Counted from the stretch's first letter, positions 37,114-46,082 are shown. The stretch: 64,000 bases of DNA from Teredinibacter franksiae (GCF_014218805.1 NZ_JACJUV010000008.1:496001-560000); one strand, 5' to 3'. Made by a program: numbers and translations. Notes: generated by a model not told the origin, from the letters alone.

Positions 37114-38523
37114 ATGCCTAACACACGTAAAATTGACCCCACACAAGTGATTCCATTACAGGAAAAATTCGGCTACGCCCTCGGCGATTTCGCCTCGAAC
37201 CTATTCTGGATGCCCTTCATTCTATACGGCACTTATTTTTATACCGATGTATTTGGCATATCCGCCTTATCCGTTGGCACAATGTTATTCGTTACACGTA
37301 TTTGGGATGTGATCAATGACCCACTCATGGGCATCATCGCCGACCGAAACAAACCAAAAGAAGGTGTTGGAAAGTATCGTCCGTTTTTATATTGGTTCGC
37401 CGTACCCTTTGGCTTAGTGGGCGCAATAGCCTTTTTTACGCCCGACCTTAGCCCCCAGGGTAAGCTCATCTATGCCTGGGTTACCTACGTTGCCTTTGGC
37501 ATGATTTACACGATTATTAATATCCCTTATTCGGCGCTTATGAGCGTCATGTCCAAAGAGCCGTCTGAACGAAACAGCACAAGTTTTTTCCGCATGATTG
37601 GGGCGCAAAGTGCCGGACTTCTTGTGGCCAGCAGCCTGATGACTTTCGTCGCGATACTCGGAGGCGAAAATGTACAACGAGGCTTCTTCTTGACCATGGC
37701 AATCTTTGCCGCTATCTCCGTGATCAGTTTTTTCCTCACCGGTAAACTGACCCGAGAACGAGTCAAGCCCGAACCCAAAAAAGATGGCGAACTCAGTAAA
37801 GACATGTCCGCTATTTTCACCTGTATCCCCTGGTGGATTCTGTTTTTCGTTGCTTTTTTTACCATTGCCGCTTTTACCATTCGCTTTGGTGTAGCAGCCT
37901 ATTATTTTAAATACTATGCAGACCCAATTGCCGTAGAAGCATGGAACATCGGCTTTATTAAAGGTGGTGCCGTTAGCGCATTCTTCTTTTTTGGCACCAT
38001 TTCCTCTCTGCTTGGGGTTTTAACATTCAGCTTTATAACTAAGGTCGTCGACAAGAAATCAATGTACTTTGTACTAATTCTTGTTTCTGGTTTGATCTCA
38101 ACCTATTTTTACTACATCCCCAATACAGACATCACCACCATCATCATTACCCAAGCTGTATTTTCATTTTTAACAGGACCAACGGCCGCCATTATGTTCG
38201 CTATGTATACCGACATTGCCGCTTATATAAAACACCAAACCGGCAGTGACTCCGCAGGCTTAGTGATGTCTGCCGGCTCCCTTTCACAAAAGTTTGGCTG
38301 GGCCGTTGGCGGTTCGGTTACCGGGGTTCTCCTAGGGCTTGCTGGCTACGAAGCGGATCAGATTCAGCCCGAAAATGTGAAAGCGATTATGAGTATTATG
38401 ATGAGCTGGGCCCCGATGGGCGCCTGTGTTCTCGGCGCGCTAGCTATGCTTGCCTACCCCTTGAATGACAAGAAAATGCGTGTCATTACGGATGAACTCG
38501 CCGCTCGAGAAAACTCGGAGTGA
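37114..38523 (+). CDS. GPH (MelB-type) sugar:cation symporter
   Basis: A 469-residue membrane protein of about 12 spans. EKFGYALGDFASNLFWMPFI at the start and RIWDVINDPLMGIIADR are the hallmark of the glycoside-pentoside-hexuronide family, as is KYRPFLYWFAVPFG. Members import disaccharides and oligosaccharides with sodium or protons. With two GH94 phosphorylases in the vicinity, cello- or related gluco-oligosaccharides are likely substrates, by inference. A candidate palindromic operator lies upstream. Confidence 0.9.
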   Translation: MPNTRKIDPTQVIPLQEKFGYALGDFASNLFWMPFILYGTYFYTDVFGISALSVGTMLFVTRIWDVINDPLMGIIADRNKPKEGVGKYRPFLYWFAVPFGLVGAIAFFTPDLSPQGKLIYAWVTYVAFGMIYTIINIPYSALMSVMSKEPSERNSTSFFRMIGAQSAGLLVASSLMTFVAILGGENVQRGFFLTMAIFAAISVISFFLTGKLTRERVKPEPKKDGELSKDMSAIFTCIPWWILFFVAFFTIAAFTIRFGVAAYYFKYYADPIAVEAWNIGFIKGGAVSAFFFFGTISSLLGVLTFSFITKVVDKKSMYFVLILVSGLISTYFYYIPNTDITTIIITQAVFSFLTGPTAAIMFAMYTDIAAYIKHQTGSDSAGLVMSAGSLSQKFGWAVGGSVTGVLLGLAGYEADQIQPENVKAIMSIMMSWAPMGACVLGALAMLAYPLNDKKMRVITDELAARENSE

Positions 38524-38533
38524 AACACCTTCT

Positions 38534-38560
38534 CCCCGGCTGATAACCGCCCGACCGGGG
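38534..38560 (+). other. Weak stem-loop after the GPH transporter
   Basis: CCCCGG and CCGGGG around a 15-base loop, followed by TTAT. It may aid termination together with the longer inverted repeat further on. Confidence 0.35.
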
Positions 38561-38609
38561 TTATATGAATGATGGATACAGTGTTAAATTACGCTAAACC
38601 CAACCAATG

Positions 38610-38652
38610 CTCACAACACACATTGCAGATTTTGAGCAATGTGTGTTGTGAG
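38610..38652. repeat. 17-bp perfect inverted repeat between convergent genes
   Basis: CTCACAACACACATTGC and GCAATGTGTGTTGTGAG are exact complements with a nine-base loop. No T-tract follows on either strand, though a long RNA hairpin would form in both directions. Confidence 0.85.
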
Positions 38653-38668
38653 AAAACTCGATTATTGC

Positions 38669-39628
38669 TTAATCTTGCTCTATTGTTGGTTGCCGATAAA
38701 CCTTGTCTGCCAGTGTAATAAACTGTTCTTCAGTCACCCCAGCCCTCAATTGAAAACGTTCATCAACTAACGTCATATTGTAGGCTGGCGCGCTGCGAAA
38801 ATCGGGAGGAAACAATACCCCAAGCGACTCCGACATAACGGGAAGAAATGCGATTGTAGCGGCTACCCCCACAGATACACCCTTACCCAAGTGCATGGTT
38901 TGCGTGCAAGATACAAAGATAACACCCGCGACCAACAAGAAAGTAACCAACATTGAAAAATATTGGACCGACAACAACCAACCAAGGTTAAAATTATAAG
39001 CCCCCATACACATTTGAAAGAAGCCGTCGAACACTAGCATTAACATCAACAAATTCATATTCAACAGAAAACGCCCATCGACACGCTGTAATCGAGCAAC
39101 CGTCATCCATAAGCCACCGTAACAAACAGCCGCAACAACAAAAATAACGACTGCATTTAGCTCTTTAAGTAATTTTTCGGAGAAAGGATCAATTAAGTAA
39201 GCTTCCCGTAGCGTAATAATCGTCGCTACCGCGATGGTCAGTACAGTCACCCAAAAAGTACTCAATGAGGTATATAACGGCTCCAAAGAAGACAGTTTTA
39301 GCGACGCCGAAATTCTGTAGCTCTCGTCTCGTAAACGAATATTGGTTTTCCCCAGAGTAAGTACTTTACCTAGGGCGAAGGTAATCGATTTACCGGCTTC
39401 AATTTTGACTTTACTACCATTGGCTTTAGTACCGTTAAGTGCGCCTAAATCCGTCGCCACAAACTCAGACGAATCGGTATTAACTTCAACACGTAAATGA
39501 CTCGATTCCATATAGGGATCTTGTAAAATAAGATCGTTACCGTAGCCGCGACCAATTGTTATGCAGTTTTTCTGAAAAGAATGCACTTCCATAACACGAC
39601 CAGATTTCGTCACTATCTCTACTATCAT
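38669..39628 (-). CDS. FHA-domain membrane protein
   Basis: A 319-residue protein. Residues 1-95 are a forkhead-associated domain with ITIGRGYGNDLILQDPYMESSHLRVE and LNGTKANG, the Arg-Ser-His-Asn pattern that binds phosphothreonine. The rest has about five membrane spans (for example FWVTVLTIAVATIITL, AVVIFVVAAVCYGGLWM, FLLVAGVIFVSC). The N-terminal position of FHA places it in the cytoplasm. The ATG overlaps the protease stop as ATGA, so the two are translated together. No kinase is in the window. Confidence 0.87.
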   Translation of the reverse strand: MIVEIVTKSGRVMEVHSFQKNCITIGRGYGNDLILQDPYMESSHLRVEVNTDSSEFVATDLGALNGTKANGSKVKIEAGKSITFALGKVLTLGKTNIRLRDESYRISASLKLSSLEPLYTSLSTFWVTVLTIAVATIITLREAYLIDPFSEKLLKELNAVVIFVVAAVCYGGLWMTVARLQRVDGRFLLNMNLLMLMLVFDGFFQMCMGAYNFNLGWLLSVQYFSMLVTFLLVAGVIFVSCTQTMHLGKGVSVGVAATIAFLPVMSESLGVLFPPDFRSAPAYNMTLVDERFQLRAGVTEEQFITLADKVYRQPTIEQD

Positions 39629-40977
39629 TGCCAATCTACCTGCTTAATGAAACGCGCCAAAAAGGCATTTGATTTATCTTTGCTTACACCGGAAAGACAA
39701 AAATGTTCCATAAGCGCTTTATTGCCTTTGTTCAGGGTAACCCCCATATAAAAAACATCGTATAAATTAGGGTATTTTTTATAGGCTCTAGCACAGTACG
39801 CGGTTTTACGTCGAATACCGTTGTCCTTCATTTGTACGATGTCATCTACACAGGTAAAATTCTCAACATCGTCTTCCCCAGCTCTATTAGACGGTCTCCC
39901 ACGGGAAAACTCCTGTGTCGCATAGCGATAAAACGCCGGTTCTGGCCAATCTTCACCCTCTAAGTAGCGAAACTCATATTCGAAAAATCCCGAGTTAAGC
40001 TCCCGAGAAACATAAATCGATTGACGACTATTACAGGTTTTCACCACGGTCAAAATATTTTTTTTATCGTCTGTATCGCTCTGTCCCCAGCAGTGAAACC
40101 CCGGGTGTACTTTACCTGTAACAGTAGCCCCCGAAAGCTCATCCAAAGGCCATTCCCGTGAATTAATTTCATCAATAATCGCATCAGTTGCCGCAGAAAT
40201 TTGTACACCAATGCTTTTCTGAAGCTCTTTGTAAACAGACATTGGTGCCGCCCCTTGCGCCTCGGTATCCAAAGGTGACAACCCTACACGTCCATACGCT
40301 GCAGGGCCTAACACACCCTGCAGAAGGTCCGACAATTTATTGGCCGGCACCAGAAAGCCAACCTGATTTCCCGCCGTTTGCACATTAACCCCCACAACTT
40401 TACCGCTGGCATCGATAGTGGGTCCACCACTCATCCCTGGGTTCAGCGCACCGGAAAAGTGGATCCTGTCGAATACGTAATCGTCCACCAGGCCATTGTA
40501 GTTACCCTCCACTATTGTCATACCAATGTTGTGCGGATTACCAATAGAGTACATTTTCTCGCCTTTGGACGGCAATTTTTCTCGTAACGCCAGAGGCTCC
40601 CCCGACTGCGGTATACTCAATACCGCTAGGTCGTTGACAATATCAATGGCTTCAACCTCAAGCTCAATTTCTTGTTCATTTTTTTCAATGATAATTTTGT
40701 ATTCTTCTGGCTCGAGAACAACCGAAGACACAACGTGATAATTCGTTGCAAAGTGTTGACCATCGCCAACGTAAAACCCACTGCCCGAACTATTTAAGTT
40801 TTTCGATTTAACATTAATAATACGCACTTGATAAATGGAGGAACCAAATTGCGCAAACGCCTGCTCAGCCTTGCCCCTTACTTGCTCCTGCCCCACGGCA
40901 AGGCAACTCACTGAAAGCAGACTTAAAAATAAGATTGCTTGAAAACGGCGGAATACTACGGCTTGCTGTATGTCCAA
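39625..40977 (-). CDS. Exported trypsin-like serine protease with novel C-terminal region
   Basis: A 450-residue protein with a signal peptide (about 1-29). The chymotrypsin-fold domain spans about 45-240: catalytic His in ATNYHVV, Asp in IVNDLAVLS and Ser in GALNPGMSGGP, as in DegP/HtrA-type enzymes. No PDZ domain is visible; instead about 190 residues follow with four or more cysteines and no recognised family (FHCWGQSDTDDKKN, FTCVDDIVQMK). It is coupled to the FHA gene. Promoter and terminator were not identified. Confidence 0.85.
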   Translation of the reverse strand: MDIQQAVVFRRFQAILFLSLLSVSCLAVGQEQVRGKAEQAFAQFGSSIYQVRIINVKSKNLNSSGSGFYVGDGQHFATNYHVVSSVVLEPEEYKIIIEKNEQEIELEVEAIDIVNDLAVLSIPQSGEPLALREKLPSKGEKMYSIGNPHNIGMTIVEGNYNGLVDDYVFDRIHFSGALNPGMSGGPTIDASGKVVGVNVQTAGNQVGFLVPANKLSDLLQGVLGPAAYGRVGLSPLDTEAQGAAPMSVYKELQKSIGVQISAATDAIIDEINSREWPLDELSGATVTGKVHPGFHCWGQSDTDDKKNILTVVKTCNSRQSIYVSRELNSGFFEYEFRYLEGEDWPEPAFYRYATQEFSRGRPSNRAGEDDVENFTCVDDIVQMKDNGIRRKTAYCARAYKKYPNLYDVFYMGVTLNKGNKALMEHFCLSGVSKDKSNAFLARFIKQVDWQ

Positions 40978-41335
40978 AAATTACCTTCCAGTCCGGAAAG
41001 CCCGGTTAACATATAAAACAAAATTATACTGCCCATAGCAACAGCTGAACTTCACTTGGGCAAAGAACTCGATAATATAAGCCGCCCCTAGTGAAGTAAA
41101 GCCAAGTATAAGTCGGCGACAGCTGCGTGCAGCTGGCTTATAATTGGCAAGCCTCTGTCGAGGCTTTCAGTGAAAAAACGGCTACAAGAGAGCCTCTATA
41201 AGGGCAGCTCACAAAGAATGAGCGACTAACCATAAAAATACCGCTAACTAAAAAGTGCCACTAGCCAAAACGTGCCACTTACTATAAGAACAATAGTACA
41301 TACATTATCCACTAAGGTTGCTAAGCGAGAACAAC
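40978..41335. other. Intergenic region with nested hairpins upstream of the second GH94 gene
   Basis: Divergent promoter region. It holds AGCTGCGTGCAGCT flanked by ATAAG and CTTAT, a second hairpin GCCTC-TGTC-GAGGC, and a near-duplicate GTGCCACT pair near 41,255 and 41,270. No coding frame is supported. Confidence 0.45.
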
Positions 41336-43732
41336 ATGAAATACGGTTATTTCGACGATCAAAACCGTGAATACGTCATCACCCAACCCAACACGCCACG
41401 CTCTTGGACTAATTACCTAGGTTCAACCGAGTATGGCGCGGTTATCACCAACAATGCTGGTGGTTACAGCTTTTACAAATCAGCTGCACAGGGCCGATTC
41501 ACACGCTATCGCTCCAATGCCATTCCCATGGATCAGCCCGGTCGAAACATTTATATTCGGGACCAAGATTCTGGCGATTTTTGGTCCAATGCCTGGCAAC
41601 CAGTGGGTAAGTCACTTGACCAATTTAAAAGTGAATGCCGACACGGCACGGCCTATACAACCCTTCAGTCTGAGTATGCAACAATAACAACCAACACCAC
41701 TTATTTTGTTCCACAAAATGAAACACACGAAATTTGGCACACCCGTGTAACCAATACCGGTGACAGTCCACGAAAACTGCGCCTGTTTACGTATGTCGAA
41801 TACACCAACAACTGGAACCTGACTAACGACCTTCTTAACCTGCAGTATTCGGCCTATATCGTGAATATGTCGGTGAAAGACAACATCATCGATCACGGTA
41901 CAAATGTAAGTATGGATCCAAACCCAGAAAACTTTGAGGATTCAGACCAAGGGCGCCATACATTCCTAGCCGTGGCCGGTGTAGACGTGAGTGGTTTCGA
42001 TACCGACCGTGAAAAATTTATTGGCCCCTACCGCAGTTATCACAACCCCCTGGCAGTGGAACGCGGCGAGTGCAGTCAGTCGCTTGCCGTTGCCGATAAT
42101 GGTTGCGGCAGCCTACAAATTGATATTGAGCTGCAGCCTGGAGAAACCAAAGCGTTTAGCGTCATCATGGGAATTGGTCGAGCTGAGTGCGAAGGCGTTG
42201 CCGCGCGAGAAAAGTACGCAAAAACAGAAGTTGTAGAAAAAGCCCTTACCGCCGTGAAAAGCTATTGGCATGCACGGCTCAATAACTTCAGTGTGGAAAC
42301 CCCCGACGCCGAACTGAATAGCTTTTTTAACACATGGAATCCCTACAATTGCTTAGTTACCTTCGCGTGGTCACGCGCAGCCAGTTTAGTGTACAACGGC
42401 GAACGCGATGGCCTAGGTTACCGCGACACCGTGCAGGACATGCTTGGCACGCTGCATTCGATTCCAGAGGAAGCACAGCAACGGCTTGAACTAATGATTA
42501 CCGGGCAAGCCTCTACCGGTGGCGCCATGCCCGTGGTAAAACCCTACGCACACTCACCGGGGAAAGAAAAATGCCCGGCTGAATCCGAGTATCGCTCCGA
42601 TGACAGCCTATGGTTATTCAATACCATTCCCGCACTGGTGAAAGAAACCGGTGATTTTAGTTTTTACAATAAGGTATTACCTTATGCCGACAAAGGCGAA
42701 GACACCGTACTCGGGCATTTAAAGCGTGCAATCGAATTTAGCCTTACCCGCCTGGGTAAGCACGGCTTACCTTGCGGACTACTGGCCGACTGGAACGACT
42801 GCCTAGTACTGGGCCATGATGGCGAAACTGTATTTGTTGCCTTGCAACTAAGGTATGCGCTAGCGAGCTATATCGAAATTTGCGCAATGAAAGGAAATCT
42901 GACTGAGGACATTCAATGGGCCGAAAAACACCTGCAAATACTTGACAATAATCTTAGCGAGCACGCCTGGGATGGCCAGTGGTACCGCCGAGCCTTTCGC
43001 GTCGATGGATTTGTCTTCGGTTCAAAGAACAACGAAGAAGCATCCATTTTTCTAAACCCTCAAACCTGGTCTGTTTTGAGCGGCCACGCGTCAAACGAAA
43101 AAGCACACCTAGCGATGAACAGCGTAGAACAGCGGCTAGCGACCGATGCGGGATTAATGGTTCTAGACCCACCGGTAACTAAACTCGACCCAAAAATTAT
43201 GCGTGCGCGCTTGTTTAACCCCGGCATGAAAGAAAACGGCGCCGTTTTCTGCCACACCCAAGGTTGGGTTGTTATGGCCGAAGCTATGCTCGGTAACGGC
43301 AACCGCGCGTACCGGTATCTGCGCACTTTTATGCCCGCAGCATTTAACGAAAAAGCCGACGTGCGTGAAAGTGAACCCTACGTTTTTTGCCAGAGCACTC
43401 ACAGCAAATACAGCCCGCGCTACGGTGCCTCTCGTCTGCCTTGGTTAACCGGTGCGGCTACATGGGCCTATCACGCAACATCGCAATACATGCTGGGTAT
43501 TCGGCCCGAATATGAAGGCCTTAGAATCGAACCGTGTATCCCTTCTCACTGGCAGGGGTATACAGCCACGCGCGTTTTTCGCGGAAAGGTATTTAACATA
43601 ACGGTTAAAAACCCCGGCAATGTCGAGAAAGGCATTATTTCAGTAACGCTTAACGGAGAAACACTCGACGGTAACCTAATCGAGGTAGAACACTGCCCGC
43701 TAGAAAATGAAGTAGTGGCGTTAATGGGCTAA
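41336..43732 (+). CDS. GH94 phosphorylase paralog, possibly with an acidic-sugar acceptor
   Basis: A 798-residue GH94 enzyme, collinear with the cellobiose phosphorylase encoded upstream: MKYGYFDDQNREYVITQPNT, SWTNYLGS, ERDGLGYRDTVQDMLG and catalytic Asp485 in LLADWNDCLV. At the acceptor site the paralog has RARLFNPGMKEN where the cellobiose enzyme has [12 protein letters not shown], so Glu becomes Arg623 and Tyr becomes Phe627. In cellobionic acid phosphorylase the Glu is also replaced by Arg, but the Tyr by Lys (from memory of that family). A function on cellobionate or another disaccharide is inference. An earlier in-frame start adds six residues. Confidence 0.88.
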   Translation: MKYGYFDDQNREYVITQPNTPRSWTNYLGSTEYGAVITNNAGGYSFYKSAAQGRFTRYRSNAIPMDQPGRNIYIRDQDSGDFWSNAWQPVGKSLDQFKSECRHGTAYTTLQSEYATITTNTTYFVPQNETHEIWHTRVTNTGDSPRKLRLFTYVEYTNNWNLTNDLLNLQYSAYIVNMSVKDNIIDHGTNVSMDPNPENFEDSDQGRHTFLAVAGVDVSGFDTDREKFIGPYRSYHNPLAVERGECSQSLAVADNGCGSLQIDIELQPGETKAFSVIMGIGRAECEGVAAREKYAKTEVVEKALTAVKSYWHARLNNFSVETPDAELNSFFNTWNPYNCLVTFAWSRAASLVYNGERDGLGYRDTVQDMLGTLHSIPEEAQQRLELMITGQASTGGAMPVVKPYAHSPGKEKCPAESEYRSDDSLWLFNTIPALVKETGDFSFYNKVLPYADKGEDTVLGHLKRAIEFSLTRLGKHGLPCGLLADWNDCLVLGHDGETVFVALQLRYALASYIEICAMKGNLTEDIQWAEKHLQILDNNLSEHAWDGQWYRRAFRVDGFVFGSKNNEEASIFLNPQTWSVLSGHASNEKAHLAMNSVEQRLATDAGLMVLDPPVTKLDPKIMRARLFNPGMKENGAVFCHTQGWVVMAEAMLGNGNRAYRYLRTFMPAAFNEKADVRESEPYVFCQSTHSKYSPRYGASRLPWLTGAATWAYHATSQYMLGIRPEYEGLRIEPCIPSHWQGYTATRVFRGKVFNITVKNPGNVEKGIISVTLNGETLDGNLIEVEHCPLENEVVALMG

Positions 43733-43769
43733 GGTTGCATCGCCGTAAGGTGGTATTGAGCGATAATAT

Positions 43770-43808
43770 GGGCAACAACATGTCGAGAACATCTGGCTTT
43801 TGTTGCCC
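43770..43808 (+). other. Stem-loop after the second GH94 gene
   Basis: GGGCAACAA and TTGTTGCCC form a perfect 9-bp stem with a 21-base loop, about 40 bases after the stop. Only a weak A/T-rich stretch follows, so it is a possible but atypical terminator. Confidence 0.45.
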
Positions 43809-43954
43809 TACAAAATTTTCATTAATCCACGGCTAAGGGGTTAGGTGTTTCATCTACCACCAACACGTCTACCCCCGAAAACCCGTATGAATATCGCCCC
43901 CTACTATCCGCTATGCCTGAAAGGCATTTTAATCAAAACCACAATCTTCATTTC

Positions 43955-43982
43955 AGGGCACTTGAATTAATACCGGTGCCCT
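43955..43982. repeat. Dispersed hairpin element, copy 2
   Basis: AGGGCAC-TTGAATTAATACCG-GTGCCCT: a perfect 7-bp stem whose right end overlaps the stop codon of the neighbouring minus-strand gene. Confidence 0.75.
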
Positions 43983-44392
43983 TATTTATGTGGCTCACAC
44001 TGACGTTGATGCCTGCGGGATTTATCCATTACAATTTCTGGCACACTCAAACCCAGAAAAACAACAATAAGGTTCAAAACCAATAATATACTGCCAAAAT
44101 CTCCTGCTTTATTCACTACAAATGCCACTCCCTGTGCAAAACTCATGGCCTCACTTACCGTAGATACAATAACAACCAGTATAAAAGGTAATACCACCGT
44201 AGCGGCAGTTGCGAGAGTAATCGCCTTCAGTAGCCGCTGAACTATTTGAAAATTAAGTTCCAGCGTATGGCCTCGTAATTCTTGCTTGTCGCCAACATCG
44301 GCATGGGTTTCCTGCGCCCGTCTCCAGAAATGCCATAAACTATTTTTGAAAATTAAAGGAGCACTGCCGTTTTCACAATCAGCTTTCATCAT
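43982..44392 (-). CDS. Membrane protein of unknown function downstream of pspC
   Basis: A 136-residue protein with a soluble N-terminal third (about 55 residues) and two long hydrophobic stretches (ATAATVVLPFILVVIVSTV and GSILLVLNLIVVFLGLSV), ending in a basic tail. I do not recognise the family. It follows pspC by 52 bases on the same strand and may be a fourth member of the psp operon. The stop codon lies in a dispersed hairpin repeat. The start could be either of two adjacent ATG codons. Confidence 0.7.
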   Translation of the reverse strand: MMKADCENGSAPLIFKNSLWHFWRRAQETHADVGDKQELRGHTLELNFQIVQRLLKAITLATAATVVLPFILVVIVSTVSEAMSFAQGVAFVVNKAGDFGSILLVLNLIVVFLGLSVPEIVMDKSRRHQRQCEPHK

Positions 44393-44444
44393 TTCAGTAT
44401 CCTTTTTCTGAGTATGCTATTGGTGTAACCTAGGCAACAACGGC

Positions 44445-44825
44445 CTATAGCTTGCCAATTTCGTCACTAAGCTGAAAACGTGGTGAGGTTACGTAAGCTT
44501 CTAGCTTTCTCAACCGACCTTCTACTTTAGTGAAACGGTCGTGCACACTATTAAAAACTGCTTTTCGCTCATAGGTATTATTGAACTTTGACTTCAATTG
44601 CCCAGCATTGTCCGTTAAAGTTTTAGGGTCGTCGCGGAGCACGAAGTAGGCTACCCAATAGGCAATGAACGCAACCTGAAGCGTAAAGAACAAACAGGTA
44701 ATCGCAATAATCCTTACGAGGATAACATCAACATCAAAATAATCTGCCAGACCCGCACAAACACCCCCTATGACGCCTTTGCGGCGATTGCGATAGAGTT
44801 TTTTCTCACTGCGAAATTCGCTCAT
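44445..44825 (-). CDS. pspC: Phage shock protein C
   Basis: A 126-residue envelope-stress membrane protein. The PspC domain is seen in KKLYRNRRKGVIGGVCAGLADYF-type residues, followed by one long hydrophobic segment (ILVRIIAITCLFFTLQVAFIAYW) and a cytoplasmic or periplasmic coiled tail ending DRFTKVEGRLRKLEAYV. The ATG overlaps the pspB stop as ATGA. PspB and PspC sense membrane stress and release PspA. Confidence 0.93.
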   Translation of the reverse strand: MSEFRSEKKLYRNRRKGVIGGVCAGLADYFDVDVILVRIIAITCLFFTLQVAFIAYWVAYFVLRDDPKTLTDNAGQLKSKFNNTYERKAVFNSVHDRFTKVEGRLRKLEAYVTSPRFQLSDEIGKL

Positions 44826-45061
44826 ATCCCGTGCCTCCAATTGGGGTCCTGCTTGTCGAGAATAGACTCTAGAGTCTCGATTCTATTCTCCATTTTGTCG
44901 GCCATGGCAAGCAGCTCTTCAATTTTTCGCTTGTCCGCTTCAGACTCCTGCGGACGCGGCTTGCTTTTTTGCTTGTAGTGCATATACACCCAAATTGGGG
45001 CTACAAACAGGCAGAAAAGAATGAGGGGCGCTTCCAATACGCCAATTAATTGATGCAACAT
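44822..45061 (-). CDS. pspB: Phage shock protein B
   Basis: A 79-residue protein with one N-terminal membrane span (APLILFCLFVAPIWVYMHY), a short basic linker and a leucine-zipper-like helix (KIEELLAMADKMENRIETLESILD), ending DPNWR as in PspB. It lies between pspA and pspC and works with PspC in sensing. Confidence 0.93.
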   Translation of the reverse strand: MLHQLIGVLEAPLILFCLFVAPIWVYMHYKQKSKPRPQESEADKRKIEELLAMADKMENRIETLESILDKQDPNWRHGI

Positions 45062-45072
45062 CTGAGGGCTCC

Positions 45073-45747
45073 CTACTTAGTCTCTTGTGATTTTGATTCT
45101 ACTCTTTTCTTTAGTGCGGCTAATTGAGCTTCAACTTCATCATTCTTAGCAAGTTGCTCAATTTCTTCCGATAAGGATTTTTTACCCAAATCCATAGATT
45201 CAGCGCGACCTTCGAGTTCGTCCAGTTTACGCTCGTAACCTTCAAGCTTGGACAATGTTTCCTCTACAGAGCCACCTTGAAGCACCATACGCACTTTAAG
45301 TTTCGAGCTTGCTGTTTTTTGCCGGGCTACAAGGGATTTCTGTCGGGCCTTGGCCTCAGCAATTTTTTGCTGTAACTGGGTAATTTCACCTTCCAGCGAC
45401 TGCAAGCCTTCCTCTATAGCCTCAAGCTCGGCTTCTACACCAACACCATCGTTAATGAATTTCAGCCTCTCAGCTAAGGCGCCCTTGGCGAGATCTTCGC
45501 GTTCTTTCTTAATCGCCAGCTCGGCTTTTAGTTCCCAAGCATCGGATTGATCCGCGAGCCACTGCTTACGGCGCAACAGTTCTTTTTTATCGGCAATCGC
45601 TTTTGCTGATACGGTGCGAACCTCCACCAGTGTTTCTTCCATTTCCTGAATAATGAGGCGTACCATCTTTTCTGGGTCTTCAGCCTTATCCAGAAGAGAG
45701 TTAATGTTAGAGTTAATAATGTCTGAAAATCGGGAAAAAATGCCCAT
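45073..45747 (-). CDS. pspA: Phage shock protein A
   Basis: A 224-residue peripheral membrane protein of the PspA/Vipp1 family, almost entirely coiled coil. The N-terminal amphipathic helix MGIFSRFSDIINSNINSLLD and the following EDPEKMVRLIIQEMEETLVEVR are highly conserved. In E. coli PspA binds membranes under stress and inhibits the activator PspF. AAGGAG lies upstream of the ATG. A candidate sigma-54 promoter about 80 bases upstream fits PspF control; pspF itself is not in the window. Confidence 0.95.
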   Translation of the reverse strand: MGIFSRFSDIINSNINSLLDKAEDPEKMVRLIIQEMEETLVEVRTVSAKAIADKKELLRRKQWLADQSDAWELKAELAIKKEREDLAKGALAERLKFINDGVGVEAELEAIEEGLQSLEGEITQLQQKIAEAKARQKSLVARQKTASSKLKVRMVLQGGSVEETLSKLEGYERKLDELEGRAESMDLGKKSLSEEIEQLAKNDEVEAQLAALKKRVESKSQETK

Positions 45748-45825
45748 ATCCTATTTCTCCTTGGCGCCAGTTGTATCTTTTGTCCAGCGCACACTGTGAA
45801 TTAATTTACTGGGTTCGCGTTAACT

Positions 45826-45844
45826 ATTACAGTTTCCATGCCAA
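45826..45844 (-). promoter_or_regulatory. Candidate sigma-54 promoter of the psp operon
   Basis: TTGGCATGGAAACTGTAAT matches the -24 element (TTGGCA-G) with the required spacing to a -12 element (CTGTA, where TTGCA is ideal). The GG is present; the -12 GC is GT. It lies about 80 bases before pspA. The rest of the 335-base gap to the next gene is A/T-rich and has no coding frame. Confidence 0.55.
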
Positions 45845-46082
45845 CCCTGATAAAAACCGCTAACCTATTGTTTTATATGGTTATATTTTAAAATCCTCAA
45901 CATTCACACAAATTAACGATATAAGCGATATGGCCAACTATAAAGAAAATCACCTAACCATTAGCGAAACACGCCACGGTTAACACTTGAAGAGAATAAA
46001 CAAAGAAATGTAGTGGAGACTGACGCCAGCCGAAAGCTTCGACTACACCTGCATCAACTCAATCCAACTTAGCTCGACTTAA

